Positions 1-5,629 of a stretch of DNA of 5,629 bases are shown one piece after another. The notes beneath the pieces are model-generated. The model ran no database searches. It was not told where the DNA came from and was given only the letters and a program-made list of their open reading frames with translations. Position 1 is the stretch's first letter, and every line of letters begins with the position of its first letter. Where the stretch lies: positions 1-5,629 of the forward strand of contig OMSZ01000097.1 of assembly GCA_900313855.1 (NCBI GenBank), given 5' to 3'. The stretch comes from an uncultured Eubacteriales bacterium. GTDB lineage: Bacteria; Bacillota; Clostridia; Lachnospirales; Lachnospiraceae. Made by a program: the position numbers and the translations under genes.

Positions 1-473
1 AATATGATTTTAGAAGAACGATTACAGAGAATCATTATTCGGGATTTTCTATGGTGATTAACAAGCCACTTAGAAATCTTATGATACGAGGCGAAGTTAA
101 CCGGATCGGCTATCATGACTGGTGGGCAGCTATGATAGTTCATGCATTTGGTACAGCACATTCTGACTACGAGGTTATGGCACTTCACAGGGCACATGGT
201 GATAATGTTACGACATTTAATATGTTGACACGTATCAAATGGTTATGTGCATCTCTCAAGGAAGAATCGGATATCAAAAAACGTGCAATGGAATTTGACA
301 GATGTTTCGGTTCAAAGTTAAGACGTAAAGATAAGGCTGTACTTGATATGTTTAGCAACAAGCATTATAATCTGATAAAAGCATTAAGAAAGAGTTTTTA
401 TCCGGCAAGATGGCGTCCGATAATCTCTTCGGAGATTGTTGTTAGGATGCTTATGCTTATTGGCAGAATATAG
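1..473 (+). CDS. Family-2 glycosyltransferase, C-terminal part (5' end outside window)
   Basis: This is the last 156 codons of a glycosyltransferase, likely a cytoplasmic sugar transferase acting in surface polysaccharide assembly. The frame is open from position 3 with no stop. The ATG at 51 is internal, because the 16 residues before it still align with the neighbouring gene: SGFSMVIN here matches FGFSVVIN there. It keeps the HDW motif (YHDWWAAMI) and an HRAHGDN segment typical of rhamnosyltransferase-like GT2 proteins. The nucleotide-binding N-terminal half and the DxD motif lie outside the window. The last 27 residues share 15 identities with the end of the next protein, so the two are paralogues. 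There is no C-terminal membrane helix. The TAG stop is followed 15 bases later by the next start, which suggests co-transcription. The sugar donor is inferred from context only. Confidence 0.9.
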   Translation, partial: YDFRRTITENHYSGFSMVINKPLRNLMIRGEVNRIGYHDWWAAMIVHAFGTAHSDYEVMALHRAHGDNVTTFNMLTRIKWLCASLKEESDIKKRAMEFDRCFGSKLRRKDKAVLDMFSNKHYNLIKALRKSFYPARWRPIISSEIVVRMLMLIGRI

Positions 474-488
474 TTGAGGAGCTTGTAG

Positions 489-1385
489 ATGATTTCTGTT
501 CTGATTTCGACATATAATGGAGAAAAATATATAGAAGAACAATTGGATAGTATATTTGCACAGACGTATAAGGATTTTCATGTGTATATAAGGGATGACG
601 GCTCATCTGATGGGACGTGTGATGTTATTGATAAGTATATTGTACGAAATGAGTTGTCTGATAGGATATCCTTTAAAAAGGGAAGCAATAAGGGGTTTTG
701 CGCAAGCTTTTTCGAACTGTTAAAGTCAGCTTCTGATGGTGACTGTTGGGCGTTTTGTGACCAGGATGATGTATGGTTGCCGAGCAAACTTGAATATGCA
801 TATGAGTGGATGAAGGCCAATGATAATTCAAAACCCTTACTTTATCATAGTGGATTTGAAGTTGCTAACGAGGACTTGAGTGTACGTACTTTGTATCCGC
901 GTTCTACCTTTGATTATAGATTCTACAATTCTATCACAGGCAATATTTTCTTTGGCTTTTCAGTTGTAATCAATGGAACACTTCGTGAAATGTTGCTACA
1001 GGCAAGCCCTGACAATATAAAATATCATGACTGGTTTGCTGCAATGATAACTTCTGCTTTTGGAAAGTATCATTTATCAACTAAGGTTGAGGCAATCCAC
1101 AGACAGTATGAGAAGAATGCATCTCCTTTGTATTTCTTCAAAAAGATACCCCATGGATTTAAACTTCTCATGGGCGAAAGATTTTATACAGCTCAGGCGA
1201 GGGAGTTTATGCGATTGTATGGAGACAAGTTGTCAGAGGAAGATTATAGGATACTTGAATGGTTTCAGATGGACAGGTATAGTTTCGTGACAGCGTGCAA
1301 GAAAGCTTTTTATAATAAAAGATGGAATCCACAATTGAAGGTTGAGATAATACTTCGAATGTTAATGCTTTTTGGAGTTATATAA
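489..1385 (+). CDS. Family-2 glycosyltransferase, rhamnosyltransferase-like
   Basis: This is a complete 298-residue GT-A fold glycosyltransferase predicted to transfer a nucleotide-activated sugar to a lipid-linked glycan in the cytoplasm. Visible motifs are STYNG near residues 7-11 (start of the nucleotide-binding fold), RDDGSSDGT near 35-43, and DQDDVW at 91-96, which supplies the DxD metal site. HDW at 180-182 and the IHRQY segment near 203-207 are also typical of the group. The pattern resembles RgpB-like rhamnosyltransferases, and the nearby rhamnose-synthesis gene supports that donor, but specificity cannot be read from sequence. Length is normal for the family and there is no membrane helix. 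The start is supported by GAGGA at 476-480, eight bases upstream. It lies in tandem with a paralogue upstream and is followed by a GtrA gene within about 20 bases. Confidence 0.93.
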   Translation: MISVLISTYNGEKYIEEQLDSIFAQTYKDFHVYIRDDGSSDGTCDVIDKYIVRNELSDRISFKKGSNKGFCASFFELLKSASDGDCWAFCDQDDVWLPSKLEYAYEWMKANDNSKPLLYHSGFEVANEDLSVRTLYPRSTFDYRFYNSITGNIFFGFSVVINGTLREMLLQASPDNIKYHDWFAAMITSAFGKYHLSTKVEAIHRQYEKNASPLYFFKKIPHGFKLLMGERFYTAQAREFMRLYGDKLSEEDYRILEWFQMDRYSFVTACKKAFYNKRWNPQLKVEIILRMLMLFGVI

Positions 1386-1393
1386 ATTAATAT

Positions 1394-1400
1394 GGAGAAG
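1394..1400 (+). promoter_or_regulatory. Ribosome binding site that favours the 1407 start of the GtrA gene
   Basis: GGAGAAG lies here, with nine bases between GGAG and the ATG at 1407. The earlier in-frame ATG at 1392 overlaps this motif. The nearest SD-like sequence for that ATG is GGAG at 1374-1377, about 14 bases away, which is too far to be efficient. The motif therefore argues for starting the protein at 1407. Confidence 0.65.
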
Positions 1401-1406
1401 AATAAT

Positions 1407-1934
1407 ATGACTAAAGTAGCAATAAAATGTTGGAATATAATAGAGGTTATCGCACGTGCTGTACTTACATTTTTCTTTAAGATTATTCATAAAGAATTGA
1501 CCGATGAAGCCTTTGCTTCTTTTATGCAGTTTGTTAAGTTTGGCTTGATTGGTGTAACTAATACGGTTCTTTCTTATGTGATTAATGTTGTTGCGCTGTT
1601 GAGTTTTCAGAATATGGGAATGTCACCAAAGTATGATTATCTTGTTGCGCAATTTGTGGCGTTTGTACTTAGTGTTGCGTGGTCGTTTTACTGGAATAAC
1701 AAGCTTGTTTTTAAGGAAGAAGAGAGCGGGCAGAGAGTATGGTGGAAGGCACTTATTAAGACGTATATTTCGTATTCCTTTACGGGAATATTCCTAAATA
1801 GTGTTCTTTCATGGATATGGGTAAGCATCTTCCATATCTCTAAGCTTGTGGCACCTTTGATCAATCTTGTTGTCAGTGTACCGATTAATTTTCTGATTAA
1901 TAAGTTTTGGGCATTTAAAACGGAAGAAAAGTAA
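1407..1934 (+). CDS. GtrA-family membrane protein
   Basis: This small integral membrane protein (175 residues from this start, 180 from the in-frame ATG at 1392) belongs to the GtrA-like family. Members are thought to help move polyprenyl-phosphate-linked sugars across the membrane during glycan decoration. In the 180-residue numbering, four hydrophobic segments lie at about 46-70, 83-103, 121-146 and 150-170. Signature blocks are FVKFGLIGVTNT after a short cytoplasmic N-terminus, NNKLVF after the second helix, and the hallmark NFLINKFWAFK at the C-terminus. Length is slightly above the usual 120-150 residues because of a longer N-terminal tail. The stop TAA is followed directly by an in-frame TAG. 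The neighbours are soluble glycosyltransferases, not a GtrB-type transferase with C-terminal helices, so its partner is not in this window. Confidence 0.9.
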   Translation: MTKVAIKCWNIIEVIARAVLTFFFKIIHKELTDEAFASFMQFVKFGLIGVTNTVLSYVINVVALLSFQNMGMSPKYDYLVAQFVAFVLSVAWSFYWNNKLVFKEEESGQRVWWKALIKTYISYSFTGIFLNSVLSWIWVSIFHISKLVAPLINLVVSVPINFLINKFWAFKTEEK

Positions 1935-1970
1935 TAGTAAATATTTTTAATAATTATATTTTAATTAAGA

Positions 1971-1974
1971 AAGG
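1971..1974 (+). promoter_or_regulatory. Ribosome binding site that favours the 1983 start of rfbD
   Basis: AAGG lies eight bases before the ATG at 1983 and only two bases before the in-frame ATG at 1977. Normal spacing therefore points to 1983. That also makes the protein begin MKVLVTG, directly at the first strand of the nucleotide-binding fold, as is usual for RmlD. Confidence 0.65.
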
Positions 1975-1982
1975 AAATGAAT

Positions 1983-2924
1983 ATGAAAGTATTGGTAACA
2001 GGTGTAGCCGGACAGCTTGGACATGATGTTATGAACGAGCTTAATAAGAGAGGATTGGAAGGAGTAGGTAGTGATATAGCGCCTAAGTATAGTGGGATAG
2101 ATGATGGAACTGCTGTAACCACAATGAAATATGTTCCGATCGATCTGACTGATGCAGAGACCGTTGAGGCGAGAATAATATATGAGCAGCCGGATGCGGT
2201 TATACACTGTGCAGCATGGACGGCAGTAGATGCTGCGGAAGATGAGGAGAATCGTGCCAAGGTTAAAGGGATTAATTTCGGGGGGACGAAGAATGTTGCC
2301 AAGGTGTGTGCGCAGCTTGATATTCCTATGATGTATATTTCTACAGATTATGTTTTTGACGGGCAGGGTACAGAGCCTTGGAAACCTGATTGTACGGATT
2401 ATAACCCTCTTAATCATTACGGTAATACCAAGCTTATGGGAGAACGGGCCGTAACCGGTAATCTGGATAAATATTTCATTGTCCGTATTGCATGGGTGTT
2501 TGGAGTAAATGGTAAGAATTTTATCAAAACCATGTTAAATGTCGGTAAGAATCATACAGAGATCAGAGTGGTTAATGATCAGATAGGTACACCTACCTAT
2601 ACCTATGATCTTGCCAGGTTGCTTGTGGATATGATCCAGACAGATAAATACGGGTATTATCATGCTACAAATGAGGGTGGTTATATAAGCTGGTATGATT
2701 TTACAAAAGAGATCTTTAAACAGGCTTTTGAGTTGGGACATACGGAGTATAGTGATGAGCGTATTAATGTAATACCTGTTACAACGGCAGAATATGGAGC
2801 TTCTAAGGCAGCGAGGCCTTTTAACAGCAGGCTTGATAAGAGTAAGCTTGCCCTTTGCGGATTTACCCCGCTTCCTACGTGGCAGGACGCGCTTTCTCGA
2901 TATCTCAAGGAAATAGAGATATAG
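1983..2924 (+). CDS. rfbD: dTDP-4-dehydrorhamnose reductase
   Basis: This cytoplasmic enzyme of the extended short-chain dehydrogenase family (RmlD/RfbD) reduces dTDP-4-dehydro-L-rhamnose with NAD(P)H to dTDP-L-rhamnose. The protein is 313 residues from this start, 315 from the ATG at 1977. In the 315 numbering the dinucleotide-binding GxxGxxG is at 9-15. The ISTDYVFDG block is at 121-129, and the catalytic Tyr148 and Lys152 sit in YGNTK. DQIGTPT at 201-207 and the substrate-side ARPFNSRLD at 279-287 complete the family signature. Nothing essential is missing. It is a little longer than the common 280-300 residues, partly through a loop near residues 36-50. The other genes of the pathway (rmlA, rmlB, rmlC) are not in the window. 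It supplies the likely donor for the adjacent glycosyltransferases. A 48-base AT-rich gap precedes it. Confidence 0.95.
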   Translation: MKVLVTGVAGQLGHDVMNELNKRGLEGVGSDIAPKYSGIDDGTAVTTMKYVPIDLTDAETVEARIIYEQPDAVIHCAAWTAVDAAEDEENRAKVKGINFGGTKNVAKVCAQLDIPMMYISTDYVFDGQGTEPWKPDCTDYNPLNHYGNTKLMGERAVTGNLDKYFIVRIAWVFGVNGKNFIKTMLNVGKNHTEIRVVNDQIGTPTYTYDLARLLVDMIQTDKYGYYHATNEGGYISWYDFTKEIFKQAFELGHTEYSDERINVIPVTTAEYGASKAARPFNSRLDKSKLALCGFTPLPTWQDALSRYLKEIEI

Positions 2925-2985
2925 ATGAGAAGAATTATTGGTGTGAATATATCAGATAATTAATATTTGAATAATAAGCTGATAT

Positions 2986-3013
2986 TTGTGGAAAAAGAAG
3001 ATGGGCATATAAA
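2986..3013 (+). promoter_or_regulatory. Weak candidate promoter before the phosphoglycerol transferase gene
   Basis: The 121-base gap after rfbD contains TTGTGG at 2986-2991 and TATAAA at 3008-3013, separated by 16 bases, a tolerable sigma-A layout. The -35 matches consensus at only its first three bases. No terminator separates rfbD from the next gene, so read-through from upstream is equally possible. Low-confidence call in AT-rich DNA. Confidence 0.3.
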
Positions 3014-3045
3014 GAAAACTGATATAGGATTATAGAGAAAAAGAT

Positions 3046-5175
3046 ATGAGTAATAATAAACCAATAATAAAAAGAATAGTTCTTTTTATTTTAATAGATA
3101 TTATTTTAGCATTACTTGCCTGCTTTGCCATCATATATTCCATGCGCCTTATAGACAGCATGGAGCTTAATTTTTATTTTGGTGAAAGTCATGCCGGGGA
3201 ATGTAATATTGCCCAGTTGTTTTATGCATCAGCGCTTGATGATTTTTCAAGTAATGAGGTTTATACGGAAGTATTTGAGGACAATGTTGTTTCTTTTGAT
3301 ATTAGTGAGATTGATCTTAAGAATGATTATCTTAGATTTGATCCGTTTAATTTAAAAAAAGAATTTGTCATTTCCAAAATAGAATTTACTTTAAATCAAA
3401 AAACTGTTTTTTTATTAGAGGGAAAACAATTAAAGCCATTTGTTGAAAAGACAAAGGGCGTTAAGGCAAAGTGGAAAGATCAAGGCTTAAGCTGCAAATC
3501 CAAAAAGAATAATCCGGGAATTGTTTTTAATCGATCATTTTCTGATAAGCTCTACCGATATTATTTTTTGTTGAATTATGTGGTTTATGGAATTGTTATA
3601 TTAATAACAATGCTTGTCGGCTTGATACAAATATTTATGCTTTCGGATAGAAGTAAAGGGTATACTGATAATGTATCTGATTCTAAGAGACACTTAGGAA
3701 TTAGTATATTGTTGCTGATAGTTATAGAAGTGCTTCTTGTTTTGTCAGTAACTGTTATTTATGCCCTTAATTATTTTGAAGGGCATTTTGGACAGGTCCC
3801 TTTTGGACAACTGGTTTATCATCTTCATACGCCGCTTGATGGCACAGATGTATCTTCATATAAAGATATTATAATTATCGGAATTGCAATGGTAACTGCG
3901 GTTATTATTGTCAGTATTATCCTGTATGTGCTGTTAAGAAGAAAGCATAAGGAACTAGGATATGTTTTATGGCTTGGAATGGTTTCAGTGATAATGCTTG
4001 TATGTTCTGTCTACCGTGGGGTTATCCATTTTGAAGTAATTGATTATTACCGTTATACACATGAAAGTACATCCTTATATGATGACAATTATGTGGATGG
4101 CAGAGAAGTTGAGCTGGTATTTCCTGAAAAGAAACGTAATCTTATATATATTTTTTTGGAATCTGTGGAGGTAACTTTTTCTGATACTGCATCCGGTGGT
4201 GCAATGGAAGAGAATCTTATTCCTAATCTGACGAAGATTGCTGAGAATAATGAGTGCTTTTCTGATGGTAGTGCGATAAATGGGGCACATCATGTGTCAG
4301 GTGCTACATATACTATGGGGGCGCTTGCTGCTCAGACGAGTGGAGTATCAATTAACGAGTCAATAGTAAGTAATGAGGCCTTAAACGGTAATTGGGAATC
4401 AGAGAATAATTATCTTCCGGGAGTTTGGACGCTTGGCGATGTTTTAGAGAAGCAAGGCTATAATCAGGAATTTCTAATAGGTTCAAAAGGGGAATTTGCC
4501 GGAAGATCTTCGTATTTCAAAGGACATGGTAATTACAGAGTAGAAGATTATACGGCTGCAATTAATGATAAAAGAATACCTCAGGATTATAAGGTATGGT
4601 GGGGCTATGAGGATGAAAAGCTGTATCAATTTGCCAAAGAAGATATTTTGAAGCTGGCAAAGGAGAATAAACCGTTTAATTTTACAATGCTTACGGTAGA
4701 TACTCATTTTACGGATGGTTATAAATGTGAATTGTGTGATGATAAATATGATTCACAGTATAGTAATGTTATTGCCTGCGCTGACGGTCAGGTGGCTGAG
4801 TTTATTGAATGGCTTGAAGGACAGGATTTTTATGAGGATACTACCATAGTAATATGCGGGGATCATTTGACTCCGGATTCATTTTACATTAATGCTCAAG
4901 GCGTTGCGGCTTTCGACAGAAGAACATATACAGCTGTTATTAACGCAGCGGAAGGGAAAAAATATAATGGGGTTTCGAGAAACTATACTACGCTTGATAT
5001 GTATCCGACTACATTATCCGCAATGGGTGTAGAGATAGAAGGTGACAGACTAGGGCTGGGAGTTGATCTGTACTCGGACACACCGACGTTGGCAGAAAAG
5101 TATGGTTTGGAATATGTTAATACAGAGCTTTTGAAAAATTCCGATTATTATACAGAGAAGTTACTGTATAAGTAA
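3046..5175 (+). CDS. OpgB/LtaS-type membrane phosphoglycerol transferase with extra N-terminal ectodomain
   Basis: This 709-residue membrane enzyme belongs to the alkaline-phosphatase (sulfatase) superfamily and is predicted to transfer glycerol phosphate from phosphatidylglycerol to a glycan outside the cell. Helices are near residues 9-33, 172-199, 217-244, 274-298 and 305-328. The lysine/arginine-rich loops at 202-216 and 298-303 would be cytoplasmic, so both soluble parts face outward. Residues about 37-170 form an ectodomain. The catalytic domain spans about 362-680, with metal ligand Glu372 (FLES), likely nucleophile Thr423 in GATYTMG, His554 in VDTHFTDG and Asp606-His607 in GDHL. The segments TMGALAAQTSG, FAGRSSYFKGHG and LTVDTH resemble E. 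coli OpgB (from memory) more than LtaS. The start ATG has only a weak GAG site eight bases upstream. By context it probably decorates the rhamnose-containing polymer made by its neighbours. The acceptor is inferred. Confidence 0.88.
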   Translation: MSNNKPIIKRIVLFILIDIILALLACFAIIYSMRLIDSMELNFYFGESHAGECNIAQLFYASALDDFSSNEVYTEVFEDNVVSFDISEIDLKNDYLRFDPFNLKKEFVISKIEFTLNQKTVFLLEGKQLKPFVEKTKGVKAKWKDQGLSCKSKKNNPGIVFNRSFSDKLYRYYFLLNYVVYGIVILITMLVGLIQIFMLSDRSKGYTDNVSDSKRHLGISILLLIVIEVLLVLSVTVIYALNYFEGHFGQVPFGQLVYHLHTPLDGTDVSSYKDIIIIGIAMVTAVIIVSIILYVLLRRKHKELGYVLWLGMVSVIMLVCSVYRGVIHFEVIDYYRYTHESTSLYDDNYVDGREVELVFPEKKRNLIYIFLESVEVTFSDTASGGAMEENLIPNLTKIAENNECFSDGSAINGAHHVSGATYTMGALAAQTSGVSINESIVSNEALNGNWESENNYLPGVWTLGDVLEKQGYNQEFLIGSKGEFAGRSSYFKGHGNYRVEDYTAAINDKRIPQDYKVWWGYEDEKLYQFAKEDILKLAKENKPFNFTMLTVDTHFTDGYKCELCDDKYDSQYSNVIACADGQVAEFIEWLEGQDFYEDTTIVICGDHLTPDSFYINAQGVAAFDRRTYTAVINAAEGKKYNGVSRNYTTLDMYPTTLSAMGVEIEGDRLGLGVDLYSDTPTLAEKYGLEYVNTELLKNSDYYTEKLLYK

Positions 5176-5186
5176 TGGATTCACAG

Positions 5187-5215
5187 TTGAAAATCTTACG
5201 GAAACCTAGTATAAT
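5187..5215 (+). promoter_or_regulatory. Near-consensus sigma-A promoter overlapping the terminator
   Basis: TTGAAA at 5187-5192 and a perfect TATAAT at 5210-5215 are separated by exactly 17 bases, the optimal sigma-A spacing. Transcription would begin near 5221-5224, inside the descending arm of the hairpin. It would give a leader of roughly 30 bases before the gene at 5256. The -10 box sits in the loop of the terminator that ends the upstream gene. Confidence 0.72.
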
Positions 5216-5234
5216 ATGTTTTCGTAAGATTTTT
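5190..5234 (+). terminator. Rho-independent terminator after the phosphoglycerol transferase gene
   Basis: The arms at 5190-5205 and 5218-5233 pair over 16 bases, including one G-U pair, around a 12-base loop. The outer 11 bases (AAAATCTTACG and CGTAAGATTTT) pair perfectly. A short T-run ends at 5234. It starts 14 bases after the TAA of the preceding gene. On the reverse strand the T-run is only four bases, so it should work mainly in the forward direction. Confidence 0.85.
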
Positions 5235-5242
5235 ATATTCAA

Positions 5243-5246
5243 AGGA
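5243..5246 (+). promoter_or_regulatory. Ribosome binding site for the gene at 5256
   Basis: AGGA lies nine bases before the ATG at 5256. Another ATG at 5251, in a different frame, meets a stop after three codons (ATG TTA TGT TAA). The site therefore most sensibly serves 5256. Confidence 0.6.
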
Positions 5247-5255
5247 AGAAATGTT

Positions 5256-5629
5256 ATGTTAAAGTATATTGTTTTTGTCTTGTTATTGGTTTTCTTAATC
5301 TATATGATCGTATGGAGTCTTCAGCTTACAAGATACAATAAGCGGGCGAAGAAGGTGAAGAGGATCAAGGAGCTTCGCGCGAAGGGTAATGAGATCAAGA
5401 AGCGTACGATAGACTGTACTAAGGATTACTGGTACAACCTTCGAGAGGTAGAGGATTGTGATAAGGACGAGGACTTTGAAAAATATTACCATTATTTTAT
5501 AGGTGTTGATGAGGGTGTTCATGATCTTTTGCTCGAGATGTATGACTGCGGTATTGTACGTACGGATGAACTTGAAGAGATTGCTTATGGCAAGAACCAT
5601 TACAAGGATGTGGATCTCTCGTTCCTTGA
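5256..5629 (+). CDS. Unrecognised single-pass membrane protein (3' end outside window)
   Basis: An open frame of 124 codons starts at this ATG and is still open at the last base; the final TGA of the window is not in frame. I do not recognise the family. Residues 1-20 are strongly hydrophobic and end in a Trp and a polar turn, giving a membrane anchor or signal-anchor. Residues 26-50 are rich in Lys and Arg, so the rest is probably cytoplasmic. Residues 50-124 are acidic and mixed helical in character, with scattered Tyr, Trp and three Cys. It has its own promoter and AGGA ribosome site and lies beyond a terminator, so it is probably not part of the polysaccharide operon. Its codon use differs from its neighbours: 13 of 14 lysines are AAG. 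The protein is shown by sequence to exist as an ORF, but its role is unknown. Confidence 0.75.
   Translation, partial: MLKYIVFVLLLVFLIYMIVWSLQLTRYNKRAKKVKRIKELRAKGNEIKKRTIDCTKDYWYNLREVEDCDKDEDFEKYYHYFIGVDEGVHDLLLEMYDCGIVRTDELEEIAYGKNHYKDVDLSFL

Noticed and set aside
1060..1290. 76-codon forward frame inside the second glycosyltransferase
   Set aside because: Out of frame within a clear glycosyltransferase gene, with no family resemblance.
1939..1961. AT-only inverted repeat between the GtrA gene and rfbD
   Set aside because: Six A/T pairs in an A/T-only stretch would be unstable and expected by chance; no matching promoter pair was found either.
1961..2417. Two overlapping reverse frames opposite rfbD
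   Set aside because: They are shadows of a well-supported rfbD, with low-complexity Ser/Ile-rich products and no domain signature.
2925..2963. Twelve-codon frame starting right at the rfbD stop (TAGATG)
   Set aside because: Too short, with a poorly spaced ribosome site; best seen as chance.
2949..2985. Possible hairpin ATATCAG/CTGATAT after rfbD
   Set aside because: Only seven AT-rich pairs around a 23-base loop, with no T-run after it, so not a terminator.
5251..5262. ATG TTA TGT TAA mini-frame overlapping the last gene's start
   Set aside because: Three codons only; most likely incidental, though it overlaps the ribosome-binding region of the 5256 start.
5295..5600. 101-codon reverse-strand frame
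   Set aside because: It lies opposite the forward gene at 5256, which has a promoter, ribosome site and membrane anchor. The reverse frame shows no recognisable motif.

Overview
The window looks like part of a cell-surface polysaccharide gene cluster from a low-GC Gram-positive bacterium. A Lachnospiraceae-type Clostridia member (for example a Butyrivibrio or Roseburia relative) is my best guess. This rests on AT-rich coding sequence, Shine-Dalgarno sites of the GGAG/AAGG type and the style of the proteins. It is an inference, not a placement. All six genes I support are on the + strand.

Layout. (1) Positions 1-473 are the 3' end of a family-2 glycosyltransferase whose start lies outside the window. 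(2) Positions 489-1385 are a complete second glycosyltransferase, clearly paralogous to the first and of the rhamnosyltransferase-like type. (3) Positions 1407-1934 encode a small four-helix GtrA-family membrane protein. (4) Positions 1983-2924 encode dTDP-4-dehydrorhamnose reductase (RmlD/RfbD), the last enzyme of dTDP-L-rhamnose synthesis. (5) After a 121-base gap with a weak candidate promoter, positions 3046-5175 encode a 709-residue membrane-bound alkaline-phosphatase-superfamily protein. Its catalytic half resembles phosphoglycerol transferase I (OpgB/MdoB) more than LtaS, and it carries an extra membrane-anchored N-terminal ectodomain. (6) A strong hairpin terminator at 5190-5234 closes the cluster. 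A near-consensus promoter overlaps it, with its -10 box in the terminator loop. This promoter serves a short-leader gene starting at 5256, an unrecognised single-pass membrane protein that runs off the window.

How the genes fit together (inference). RmlD supplies dTDP-rhamnose. The two glycosyltransferases add sugars, plausibly rhamnose, to a lipid-linked glycan on the cytoplasmic side. GtrA may move a lipid-linked sugar across the membrane. The OpgB-like enzyme would then transfer glycerol phosphate from phosphatidylglycerol to the polysaccharide outside the cell. This parallels GacH-type glycerol-phosphate decoration of streptococcal rhamnose polysaccharides, but with a different, OpgB-like enzyme architecture. 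That enzyme, and the promoter nested in a terminator, are the parts most worth a second look. I see no RNA genes, insertion sequences, CRISPR arrays or origins, and no gene-free stretch longer than 121 bases.
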